NCBI RefSeq assembly: GCF_000372725.1
Contig: NW_005199274.1
Location: forward strand, 524,578 to 588,577
DNA: 64,000 nucleotides
Reading direction: 5' to 3'
From: Emiliania huxleyi CCMP1516
Lineage: Eukaryota; Haptophyta; Isochrysidales; Noelaerhabdaceae
Position numbers and translations under genes: made by a program. The notes beneath the pieces are model-generated. The model saw nothing but the letters and a program-made list of their open reading frames with translations. It did no database searches and was not told where the DNA came from. Every line of letters starts with the position of its first letter. Position 1 is the first letter of the stretch. Shown piece by piece: positions 40,209 to 49,830 of the stretch.

Positions 40209-43001
40209 ATGTTCGGCACGCCAGCGGCCCGACCTCCGCGCCGCAAAGTCCTCTGGGTCGGCTTCTCTCCAACCGCCAACACGCCGCCCGAGCTCTGCAT
40301 CACGCCGCCGTCGGCCTGGCTCTCTGGTGGACGGATGTCGCCCTCGTCGTCGCCCACATCGCCTCGCAATCCTCGAGCCCTGCGCATCTCGCACCCGCGC
40401 CTCGCCCTCGCGATGCTCGCCTCCTGCTCCGTCCTGCTCCTCCTCATGGTGGCGACGACCTCCTCAGGCAAGCCGCGGCAGCTCCTCCAGAGGGAAGGCC
40501 TCCTCTTTGGACGGACGCCGATGGCCGGCGGCCTTTCCGCCATGCTCTATGGAGATGGCATCGCGGTGGAGATCCCGGACCCACGTTCTCCAGCGGCTGC
40601 TGCGCCCGCCGTGGCTCCGTCACGGCCAGACGGCTCTCCGGCGTCAAAGGCTGCGCCAGCCGCGGCCCCGTCGCGGCCAATCCGCGCCGCAGCTCCGGCT
40701 CCGCTGTCGCCGGTGGCGGAGGCTGCGGCGCCGGTCCCAGCCGCGTCGCCATCGCGGCCCAAAAGTAGCTCCAGCTCCAGCCTTACGGCCGAAAGCAGAC
40801 CCGTCCGTACAGAGGCCGCAGCGCCGAGCCCCGCCTCTGGCCTCTCCCGGCCGGTCAGTCGGTCTTGTCCGGGCTGTCCCGCCGAGGACACGCCCACGAC
40901 ACGTCCACGACGCCTCTCCCGTAGGCGCACCACGCGCGGCTTCTTCCGCCGCAGACCGCCCCTGCCGCCTCCACCGCCTCCTCCGCCCCTGCCGCCTCCT
41001 CCGCCCCTGCCGCCTCCTCCGCCTCCGCCGCCTCCTCCGCCTCCGCCGCCTCCTCCACCCCTGCCGCCTCCTCCGCCCCTGCCGCCTCCTCAGCCTCGAC
41101 CGCCTCCTCCGCCCCCGCACACCGCGGCGGAGGCGGCTTCCCGGCCGCTCGCAGCCTCGTCAACGTGACGTTTGCCTTTGCTCGCACGCCCCTGCTGGGC
41201 GGCTCCGCCGAGCTCTTCTGGCTGAGCGACAACGCCACCGAGCGCTGGTACGCCTCGCTGCCGGCCGGGGTCGAGGTGTGAACAGCGTCCGTTCACACCT
41301 CGAGCTGTGAACAGGTACGCCTCGCTGCCGGCCGGGCTCGAGGTGACGGAGAGGACGTACCCAGGACAGTGCTGGCGCGCGCGCGACGCCACGACAGGCG
41401 ACGAGCCCGCCCCCTCGCGCGATCTCCCGCAATCTCGCACAATCTCCCACAGCGACGAGCCCGCCCCCTCGCGCAATCTCCCGCAATCTCGCACAGTCTC
41501 CCACAACGACGAGCCCGCCCCTCGCGCAATCTCCCACGATCTCCCACAATCTCCCACAGCGACGAGCCCGACCCTCGCGCCCGCTCCTGCGCGCCGGCCG
41601 CACGGCGTCTCTTCACACCCGCCGCGCGTCCGAGCAGGGAACCACCTCCTCTCGTACTGCGCCACCCTCGCGCCGTCGCAGACAGTCGCCATCGCGCCGG
41701 CGGGGGCGGCGCGCCTCGCCCTTCGCTTCTCATCTCCACCACCAAACCTCTTACCCCAAACCCTGACCCCCAACCCCTACCCCAACTTCTACCCCAAACC
41801 GAACCCCCCCCCACCCCCACCCCCACCCCCCACCCCCCACCCACCCCCTAGGTCCGCCTCGACTTTCACTTCTCGCCGACGGCGAAGCTCGCGCCGAGCG
41901 CCACGGTCGTCGAGGAGTCGGCAGGGAGGGCTCCAACCACGGTGGGGACCCTCCGGCAGGGAGGCACGCTCTCGGTGCAAGCCTCGGCCGGTGCGCGCTA
42001 CCGCGTCGTCGAGGGCGGGAGCGGCAAGACGATCGCCCGGCAGACGGCGTCTCACGAGGCGCCGGCAGCACGCAGGACGGGGTTCCGGTGGCACAGGCGA
42101 CGCGTCCACGACACCGCGCACCACGACCGCCGTGTAGGCGGAGCAGCACGTCGACGTCGGCAGCCCCGTCGTGCTCCGCTTCAGCGTGCAGCCGTCCCGC
42201 TTCCACGTCGGGGGCGAGGCCGGAGGCAGGCTCTCCCTCTACTGGAGCTGGGCGGGCGAGGGCGGGAGCGGGTACGTAGATGCGGCAGCACAGCGTGCCC
42301 ATGGCGTTTCGACGGGGCACGTGCCAACCACGTACCAACCACGCACTCGAGCCGCGGTTGCATCCGTCGCCCTCGTCGTCACGCGGTGCGCTGCCGTGTA
42401 CCCACACCCTCACCCCGCTGCATCCTCAGCCCAGGTTCGGGGCCGAGCACCTCGAGGCGACTCTGGCGGAGGGAGAGACGAGGCGCGAGATCACGCGAGA
42501 TCACCCGAGATTGCAGACCTCCTCTGGCGGAGGGAGAGACGAGGCGCGAGATCACGCGAGATCACCCGAGATTGCAGACCTCCTCTGGCGGAGGGAGATA
42601 CGAGGCGCGAGATCACGCGAGATCACCCGAGATTGCAGACCTCCTCTGGCGGAGGGAGAGACGGGGCGCGCGCCGCCGCGGAGAAGGACTCGCGAGTGAC
42701 GGCCGGCTCATTCCTCCCAGTCTAGCGAGTGGCGGGAGGGGGCGGACGCGAGTGACGGCCAACTCCTGCCTCCGGACGCGCGTCCTCCCTCCCGCTTCTA
42801 GGAGCATCGCGACGATGTCCGGTGAGCGCTGGATCGTGCGAGACGCAGCCGGCCGGCAGGTGCGCCAGAGCTACTTGATTGAGAATAGTGTCGATGAAGT
42901 ACTCACCAACGGCCGGGCGGCAGGTGCGCGCCGTCGTCGCTGCGGACGCGCCGGCGGAGCAGGCGGTCGTGCTGGACGCGAGGTGGGCGGTTTGGCATTG
43001 A
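40209..43001 (+). CDS. VHL-beta-domain-like protein with N-terminal membrane anchor
   Basis: Starts MFGTPAARPPRRKVLWVGFS. One hydrophobic segment (LALAMLASCSVLLLLMVATT) is followed by ~200 residues of Ala/Pro/Ser and a long poly-Pro run. A later exon (41155-41247 joined to 41315 on) reads VNVTFAFARTPLLGGSAELF, WLSDNATERW|YASLPAGLEVTERTYPGQCW and RARDATTG, matching the VHL beta-domain pattern (F.N...V.LFW...G....Y..L.PG....TY.G..W..RD). Further exons appear after introns with short tandem repeats (GNHLLSYCATLAPSQTVAIA; VRLDFHFSPTAKLAPSATVV; AEQHVDVGSPVVLRFSVQPS). The last exon is 42924-43001 (VRAVVAADAPAEQAVVLDAR), joined to ERWIVRDAAGRQ. Two introns show the copied-exon-start pattern. Middle borders are uncertain. 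Confidence 0.55.
42468..42665. repeat. Intronic ~61-bp tandem repeat, about 3 copies
   Basis: Units contain GGCGGAGGGAGAGACGAGGC, GCGAGATCACGCGAGATCAC and CCGAGATTGCAGACCTCCTC. The GCGAGATCAC core matches the S28 intron repeat at 16013-16150. Confidence 0.9.
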
Positions 43002-44280
43002 CGGCGGCGTGCGCGGCCCAAGAGCGAAGGCGGCAGGACGACTCGCATATTTGACTCACTGCATGTGCTGAGGGAGGAGCTAGGGCGCGACCACGGCGAG
43101 AGCGCGAGGGCGCAGTGCCAGTGGATACCGCGCCAGCCGGGCCCCGTGTCGCCCCTGGCCGCGAGGAGAGAGGAAGGTGTACGTTGACTGTTGTGTGTAT
43201 GCCGCTCCATGATGCTCGGATATTATGCTCGTACTGTGTATTGTGTGGCATGTGCGTGGCGCGTGTCTAAGACCTCACTTCGTCCACGCGGGAGACAGCG
43301 GCGCTCTCACTGGCTCTCAGCGCGCAGCGCGGACTACGTCAAGCTCTAAGGACTGGGAACGAGAGGAGAGGTCGAGCTCGAGGAAGGAGGGATGAGAATA
43401 ACAAGTCTGGCGCGGGCGAACGAAGAGGGGAACAGCGAACACCACCAGCGGCGCAATTGTCCCTCTCCCCTGCTCAGAGTGCTTGACACTCTGCTCTCTC
43501 GATCCACGCTCGACACTTTCACTTCCTCGCGCGTCGGCGGGGCGCACCCCTGGGCAGGCCACAGAGTGACTGTACGACCAGGGGAAGGAATCCCAAGGTA
43601 CGAGCGTACGCTCCGCGTCACGCACCGGGTGCTGCCGCACGGGAACAGAGTCGCCGCCATCGCCGATTCGATCATGTCGATCCTGCGCGGCACACCCGCG
43701 CGCATGCTCGTCTCGTCGCGCTACGCCGTGCCCGTCGACGCCGTGAGCGGAGGCCCCGTCTTCCGCGTCTTCCCTGTGCGGCAGGCGTCCCTCTTGCTCG
43801 AAACATGAAGTACCACGACGAGTTTGGCGACGCTGCTGTCAACGGTTCCGCAGCAGTGCTACAACATCAAACACAAACACCCCTCCACGCGTCATCCTCG
43901 TCCTTCTTTTTCAGTGTATGTAGCTCTTACGAACATACCCGTAGGTGAACTGCTGACAGGGTTTGCGATGAGGAGCGATCCGAACGTGGTATTCGGGTGA
44001 TTAGATCACTACCGCCGAAGCGCAAGCGCTTGGAGCAAGGGAACCGCCACGTATGGGTCCCAGACTAGCTTTTTGGTCTAATCTTTCCAAACTCCACAAC
44101 TCATCGCAACAACAAAAAACACACGGATCGTCTCCTCGGACCTCGCGCCTGTGCGAGAAATAACCAAGAATGACTTGGCTCTTGGGAGACGCACGCATCC
44201 ACCACCACACCTCAACATCCGCCCAGCGCTTCCGCGGGCAGCCACTGCGCGACAAACACGCTCCGCGGCCACACTACGCT
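43002..44280. other. Intergenic, one doubtful ORF
   Basis: A plus-strand frame from an ATG at 43392 to 43808 (138 aa; ends ...FRVFPVRQASLLLET) shows no family feature and is not called. AGTGTATGTAGCTCTTACGA at about 43913 recurs at about 53640. Confidence 0.45.
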
Positions 44281-45593
44281 CACTTTGAAGAAACCGGAAG
44301 GAGCTTGCCGCGAAAAGGACAGGTGGAAACGGAACGGAAGAGTCAGGGACATTCCTGTCGCCGATCCAGACACGCTCATCATATGTTCGCTCTCGTCGCC
44401 GCCGCTGCGCCCTCGCTCCTCGGCTCGCGCACGCCGACTCCGAAGCCAACGGTCGCCTTCTACCCGGGCGCCGGCTCTCCCAGCGAAGTGGGCGGCACCG
44501 GCCTTCCAGGCGCGAGCCGACCCGCCCTTTCCGACGACAGCCTTTCCGCTGTGGGCTAGGCCGCCTCATCCGCTGTGGGCTAGGCCGCCTCACCGCGACG
44601 CCGCTCGCACACTGACAACACACGCGCGCGCGCGGCGCGCGCACAACACGGCTTGACCGTTGCAGGTGACATCGGCTTCGACCCGCTCGGCCTCGCCAAC
44701 TTTGATCTCCTTCTCGACAGCGGCATCGACAAGCAGCGCTCTGCCGCCCTGGTGCTCCGCGACTACCGCGACGCCGAGCTCAAGCACGGCCGCCTCGCCA
44801 TGCTGGCCGCCGTCGCGTGGCCGCTGCAGGAGAAGCTGAACCCGCTGCTCGCGGCCCGCTTCCACATGCCCAACCTCGTGGCCGAGACGGGCGGCCTCTC
44901 TCCCTCCGTCCTCAACGGCGGGCTCGAGCAGGGCATCATCCCGTCGGCGGTCGTCACCTTCGCCGTGCTCGTCTCTCTCGTCGAGGCGCAGGGCCTGCGC
45001 ATCAAGAAGGCGCAGGGCGAGGCCTGGATGCCCGGAGACTACACGACGGCGCGCATCGCCGAGCGCGGCTCGCCCCAGTTCTTTTCGCTCCAGGAGGGCG
45101 AGATCTGGAACAGCCGCATCGCGATGCTCGCCGTCCTCGCGTACGTCGTGCAGGAAGTGGCTTCGGGCATCCCCACCGCCGCCACCATCCCCTTCTGGGG
45201 CTTCTAATAGTGGGGCGGCCCTCGTGCTGGTGTCCTTGTCGTGCTACATTGCCGTTCCTCTTGTGTTGTCGATGCTGCAGCTGCTTCCGCACTGCGTGAT
45301 GTGAACCCCTCCCTGCCCTCTGTGGACCGCCCTCTTTGACGCGCATGCACCCCGTTTGGCGCCGTGCCGTGCCGGAGATGCGAGGGCTTCTGACAGCCTG
45401 GGCATCTCGCCGGCAATGGTGCTCTTCGTCCCGGGGCATGCGTACCTATTTTTGCGTTTGTACTGTACATATCCTCATCTACTGTGATTGTTGTGTGATG
45501 GAAAATGGTTTTCAGACTCGTGGAGCGAAAACGTATCTTGCCCGTCGAGATCACACGAATTGCGTCGCAACCATTCGCCGTTCGTGCGCAGCG
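44281..45593 (+). repeat. Left arm of an inverted duplication carrying an LHC gene
   Basis: About 1.3 kb, nearly identical to the reverse complement of about 57157-58443, including 5' flank, exons, intron and several hundred bp of 3' flank. Differences are small indels outside the coding region, for example about 8 bp near 45300. Confidence 0.93.
44383..45207 (+). CDS. Fucoxanthin-chlorophyll a/c-type light-harvesting protein, copy 1
   Basis: 237 aa, two exons 44383-44554 and 44666-45207. The phase-1 join GTGG|GT gives SAVGDIGFDPLGLANF. The donor is GC (GTGG|GCTAGG) and the acceptor GTTGCAG. The N-terminus MFALVAAAAPSLLGSRTPTP is a short plastid-targeting region. Helix 1 holds the chlorophyll-binding ELKHGRLAMLAAVAWPLQEK, helix 2 IPSAVVTFAVLVSLVEAQGL, and helix 3 GEIWNSRIAMLAVLAYVVQE, the symmetry partner of helix 1. 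It binds chlorophyll a/c and fucoxanthin-type pigment in the thylakoid membrane. The intron begins with a 27-bp tandem duplication. Its protein is identical to copy 2 at 57533-58348. Confidence 0.93.
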
Positions 45594-46767
45594 TGTGTTC
45601 GCCCCCACGGAAATGCACACCAAATGCAAGATGCAAGATCCAGGGCGCAGGGCCAGGGGGGGGGGTGTCCGAGGCGCGAGGGCACTCGAGGATCAGACTC
45701 TGGAGATCGGACACAGGACACGGAACTAAGAATTGCACTTCAATCTTCATTCGTTATTACGGCGGAAACGATAGACTGAGATGAGACCGCCCCACGCGCC
45801 AGTCAGTGTGGGGAGTTGGGAGTCCACCGAGCACTGCGGGCTGCGAGCCTGTCCGCTGTCGTGTCTCCCTTGTCAGGAGCAGGAGAATTCAACCTCCACA
45901 ACCCCCCCTGTGCCCCCGTCCCCCGAGGGACCATGTGGAAGCCGGCTAGTGCTAGTCCCCCATCGTGAGGACGACCCCAGCTCTAAAGCCGTACTATGAA
46001 AGTGTGAACAGGTTGGAGCAGCAGCTCCTGAGCACGGCGCCGCAGGCGCCTGTTGATAGGTCCAGGTGATCGCCCTGGATGGGCAATACATACGCCTAGT
46101 CGGGCCTCAGATCGCCCGACCGCGTCCCGGTGCTCTGTGGTCGGATTTGCGACTCCGCCGCACCGCGCCGCGGCCGGGGGCTCTCCGGAGGCCAAGGATG
46201 GCCGTGGCGGACCGGGACGAGCTCTGGGAGGTTCAGTGTCAGTGTATATATTGTAGAGACTAACCATATTCACAATATCTCTCAGTCTAGCTAAGCCAGG
46301 GGAGGCGATGCCGGGGCCGTACAGCAGCTTGACGGTGTTTCGCCGGCGTGCGTCCCGGAGCGGTGCCGGACGGGCGGTCGTGGGACAAAATCGGGGGACA
46401 ACGCCGACGGCGCTCTGATTCGACTTTTGACTTCAAACAAAGACAGTGGCACACGCCGCAGCGCGGTGCGTGCCACTGTCAGGAGCGGATCCGTCAGTTA
46501 GTCGTGTTCACGCCGGGATCGTGTCCCCGACAACCTGGGCAGACTTTTGGCTTGGACAGTAGTCGCTTTATTCAATAACAAGGTCTGTGAAGGCAGGCAT
46601 CGTGTAAATTCTTATCAACCTATCTGTGATTACTAGTAACTGAACATGCGTGTCGCGCACTCATTCATGACCGGTCTCAAGATCCCACCCTCCTGCGCGC
46701 GGGCCTTCTAGGCCCGCGGGTAGTCTCCCCCCATCCCCAGGGCCTCCAGGGCTCGCACCTCAACCTC
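45594..46767. other. Intergenic, no supported gene
   Basis: No gene recognised. GGAACTAAGA...CTTCATTCGTTA(TTA)CGG at 45723-45765 recurs at about 54030-54062 just outside the 3' end of the zinc-finger gene. An inverted repeat, AGTGGCACACGCCGC with CGTGCCACTG, lies at about 46444-46481. Confidence 0.5.
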
Positions 46768-47511
46768 TCACAGACCAGCGATTGATTGAATGCGCTCACA
46801 CCCCTTCCGCCGCGACGCGTGCGACTGTTGGATGCGGCTCGTGAGCAGATACTGCAGGAACATGATGGTGAGCTGCTGGCACGGGTACCCCTCCCGCATC
46901 CCGTTCGCCCAGCTGGAGCGCATCACCGCATCGCCGCCGTCTTCGTCAGACCGGTTCATCTCCCGCTCGAACTCGCGCCACCGCTTCAGCACGTCGCCGC
47001 ATAGCCTGTTCATGTGGTAGCCGAGCGGCGCGAGCATCGGCGCCGCCCGCTCCGCCGCGATGGGTTGATGCAGCACCGCCGCCACGATGGCGCTCGGCCT
47101 CCGCATCAGCGCGCCTCCCAGCGACGCCGTGGTGTCCGCGGCCGCGAGCGGCCCCAGCAGCGCCGCCTGCGCCGCCGTCTGCTCCTCCGCCGCCCTCCGC
47201 CTCTTCTCCTTCGGCGCATCGGCCCACCCCTGGTGCTGCTCGGCGCGCCGCTCGCCCTTCTCGAGCCTCTCCCTCTTCGTGGGCGGACGGGCGTACGTGA
47301 ACAGCTCGTCGGCGTCGCCCGCCGCCGCCCGCCTTTCCGCGGGCACGGTGCGCACCGCCTCCACCGTCCACGCCTCCCGCAACGCCGCGCCCCGGCCCTC
47401 GCCGAGCCGCTGGAATGGTCCGCCGCCGTCGGCGTTCGCCGCCGCCGCGGCCCAGGCCGCCGCGGTCAGCGCCGCGCCCTGACCGACAAACGCGCACAGC
47501 GGATCCGGCAT
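46768..47511 (-). CDS. Hypothetical helical protein
   Basis: About 247 aa starting MPDPLCAFVGQGAALTAAAW. The N-terminal Ala-rich helix is followed by a strongly charged middle (PPTKRERLEKGERRAEQHQG; APKEKRRRAAEEQTAAQAAL) and a more structured C-terminal part with conserved-looking aromatic/Cys residues (GYHMNRLCGDVLKRWREFER; GYPCQQLTIMFLQYLLTSRI). No family recognised. Coding is supported mainly by length, an acid/base pattern unlike neighbouring shadows, and a coherent C-terminus. Confidence 0.45.
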   Translation of the reverse strand: MPDPLCAFVGQGAALTAAAWAAAAANADGGGPFQRLGEGRGAALREAWTVEAVRTVPAERRAAAGDADELFTYARPPTKRERLEKGERRAEQHQGWADAPKEKRRRAAEEQTAAQAALLGPLAAADTTASLGGALMRRPSAIVAAVLHQPIAAERAAPMLAPLGYHMNRLCGDVLKRWREFEREMNRSDEDGGDAVMRSSWANGMREGYPCQQLTIMFLQYLLTSRIQQSHASRRKGCERIQSIAGL

Positions 47512-47737
47512 CTGGCCCACCGCCTGCCTCGCCCCGCGGTGGCCAGACCCTCTTCCACCCTTTGTGCAATCGCGCTTGTTACGCCTGATCGCATCATCGA
47601 TTCATTATCTTACGTCCGTCCCGCCGCCCGCCGCGCGGCCAGACTCCACATCACATAATTGTAAACGAACATTGATGGGAAGGCGAAACACAGTCCGACC
47701 AACGACTGACCAGCGGACAGCGCCATAGGACAAGGCT
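47512..47737. other. Short divergent intergenic region
   Basis: Lies between the minus-strand hypothetical gene and the ankyrin gene. It holds the upstream regions of both. No motif recognised. Confidence 0.4.
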
Positions 47738-48691
47738 GTGAATTGCCGTCGAGCGTCCGTTCCCTCCCCCACGCTAGCGCTCCTCGCCGCCCAAGAGGGC
47801 CAGGTCGACGTGCTCCGCGTCCTCATCGAGAATTGCGGCAGCGAGGCACTGACGGCTGCGAATGCGAATGGCGACACGCCAGCTCTAATCGCCGCTCGCG
47901 AGGGTCACGTCGACGCGCTCCGCTTCCTCGCCGGGCAGTGCGGCAGAGAGGCTCTGATGGCTGCGAATGCGAACGGCCACACGCCAGCGCACGTCGCCGC
48001 TATCAATGGTCATGTCGACGAACTCCGCTTCCTTTGTGAGCAGTGCGGGCGAGAGGCGCTGACAGCTGCGGATGCCGACGGCCGCACGCCAGCGCTACTT
48101 GCCACTGTCGCCGCGCGCCGTTTCATCGCAGAGCAGTGCGGCGGCGAGGCGCCAGCAACGGCCAACTCCGATTCCGACGGCTCCTATGACCTTCAAGTGC
48201 CGTGGGACCTCTCGAACTGGGGCGAGCATCGGCTGTCGTGCCTCGAGACATCAAAGCTCCGTGAGATGTGCATGGAGCGCGGACTCGGCGTGGCTGAGCT
48301 CGCAGAACGCACAACGTGTGTGCACGAGCTGCTCGCTTGGAAGACCGAGCAGGGAGGCGGCGACGGCAGCGGCGGCCGCGGTGGCAAGCTACCGTTAAGA
48401 CCTTGGAAGACCGAGCAAGGAGGCGGCGACGGCAGCGGCGGCCGCGGTGGCAAGCTACCGTTAAGACCTTGGAAGACCGAGCAGGGAGGCGGCGACGGCA
48501 GCGGCGGCCGCGGTGGCAAGCTACCGTTAAGACCTTGGAAGACCGAGCAGGGAGGCGGCGACGGCAGCGGCGGCCGCGGTGGCAAGCTACCGTTAAGACC
48601 TGAAAAGGGGAAGGGGCCTCTTCGAAGCGGGGCGTCGTCGTCCGGTGCGGGCGAGACCGACTGGGCCAGCAGCAAGGCAGTCGAGGACTGA
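47738..48691 (+). CDS. Ankyrin-repeat + SAP-like protein with 22-aa repeats
   Basis: Open from 47738 without an in-frame ATG at the start, so the 5' end (perhaps an exon) is unresolved. About four ankyrin repeats (ALLAAQEGQVDVLRVLIENC; ANGDTPALIAAREGHVDALR; ANGHTPAHVAAINGHVDELR) are followed by LETSKLREMCMERGLGVAEL then TCVHELLAWK, which fits a SAP-like helix-extension-helix. Four exact 22-aa repeats follow (WKTEQGGGDGSGGRGGKLPL plus RP; 66-bp units, 48340-48600), then a Ser-rich end. A TGA at 48689-48691 is followed in the same frame by the HNH module (next entry), suggesting the two were one protein. Confidence 0.65.
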   Translation: MNCRRASVPSPTLALLAAQEGQVDVLRVLIENCGSEALTAANANGDTPALIAAREGHVDALRFLAGQCGREALMAANANGHTPAHVAAINGHVDELRFLCEQCGREALTAADADGRTPALLATVAARRFIAEQCGGEAPATANSDSDGSYDLQVPWDLSNWGEHRLSCLETSKLREMCMERGLGVAELAERTTCVHELLAWKTEQGGGDGSGGRGGKLPLRPWKTEQGGGDGSGGRGGKLPLRPWKTEQGGGDGSGGRGGKLPLRPWKTEQGGGDGSGGRGGKLPLRPEKGKGPLRSGASSSGAGETDWASSKAVED

Positions 48692-49249
48692 TACGACGCG
48701 ATCCTGGTCGGGACCTCCAGGCTCGAGACCAAACTTCGCGAGGTTGAGGGCGAGCCGCCCAAGGGCCCCGGCTCCAAGGCGGAGAAGGAGGCGATGGAGC
48801 GGCGGAAGGCGGCGCGCAAGGAGATCGCGGAGTCGGAATGCATGTCGCGAGCGACGTACGCGCGCCACCTGCGCTCGCTGCTCGGCAAGGATGCGATCGA
48901 CGGCCAGGACGTCTTCCACATCATCGCCAACTCCAACGGCGGCGCCGACCACCCCGACAATTTCCTCTACCGCGAAATTGTCGGGGTATATGGCTTCAAC
49001 CGCGGCGACAAGTATGACGACCTGATCGCAGCCGCGGCTGCGGGCAAGGAGAAGACGGAGCGGGCCGTCCGCGCGTCCATCAAGTACGGTAACCGCACCG
49101 ACCCGCGGGGGAAGCCTGCCAAGATGTACAACCCGATCGCAGCGGGCGGCTCGAGCTCCGACCCCGCCGACGAAGCGCAGCGGCTCTTTGCCAAGGGCCA
49201 GAAGCTAATGACGGCGGTCCGCGCCGCGCGCCGTGCAGGAAAGGCGTGA
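48692..49249 (+). CDS. HNH-nuclease-like module in frame with the ankyrin/SAP ORF
   Basis: The frame continues straight after the TGA at 48691 with YDAILVGTSRLETKLREVEG. The first ATG is 48794 (MERRKAARKEIAESECMSRA). The motif DVFHIIANSNGGADHPDNFL matches the HNH/GG-type endonuclease core (D-x-[VF]-H-I-I...N-GG-x-D-H-x-x-N). The Arg/Lys-rich remainder could bind DNA. Comparable HNH proteins occur in algae and in giant viruses. Origin here unknown. It may be a separate gene from 48794, or the 3' half of an ankyrin-SAP-HNH gene broken by one nonsense codon. Confidence 0.6.
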   Translation, partial: YDAILVGTSRLETKLREVEGEPPKGPGSKAEKEAMERRKAARKEIAESECMSRATYARHLRSLLGKDAIDGQDVFHIIANSNGGADHPDNFLYREIVGVYGFNRGDKYDDLIAAAAAGKEKTERAVRASIKYGNRTDPRGKPAKMYNPIAAGGSSSDPADEAQRLFAKGQKLMTAVRAARRAGKA

Positions 49250-49830
49250 GCGGCGCGCTTTCCTCTCCAAAATTGCTTCCCACCTCCGTTTATACTGACT
49301 TTCGCCTCTTTCTTCTTGCCGCGCCGGTGGCGGTGCATCAACCATCCATGCAACCATCACGCGATACTTTGTTGTGTACACGTGTACTACTGAGTACTCT
49401 GCCATGCGCATGCGCTAATTTTGAGTCGCAATTCCCCTCTGATATATCTGTCACAAGCTGATATCTGTCACAAGGCCACACCTCACTTCTCACCCCGCAG
49501 CAAGGCCAGTACCAGTCGACCGCAGCATCAGCTGCACCGCACGCGGCATGCTGCTGCCGACCACACCCACAATGAAACGAAAGAACCCTGCACAAAGATC
49601 GCACGGGCGGGGGGGCCTGTTCCTTTTTACCCATCTCCTAGTAGAGGTGTCCGTTTTATTTATTTATTTATTTATTGTGCCCCTGATCGTCCTTACAAGA
49701 TCCTGCTCGTGCAGGTGGGGAGGCCCTGTCTCCTCACAGGGCTCACTCACCTGCTCCTCCCATCCCTCGTTTGGGTTGTCTGTTTTCTTTCTTTCTTATA
49801 CGATGAGCTGTCAGTGTCACAGCGCCCCTG
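49250..49830. other. Intergenic with dispersed repeat fragments
   Basis: At 49681-49716 it has CCTGATCGTCCTTACAAGAT followed by CCTGCTCGTGCAG, also found at 29901 and inverted at 10828. At 49755-49800 it has CTCCCATCCCTCGTTTGGGT and TTTTCTTTCTTTC, the A-rich end of the promoter-like cassette without its TTTTAAGG core. No gene. Confidence 0.55.

Noticed and set aside
48689..48691. TGA as a selenocysteine codon
   Set aside because: No redox motif surrounds it, and I could not see a convincing SECIS-like hairpin downstream. A nonsense codon or gene boundary is simpler.
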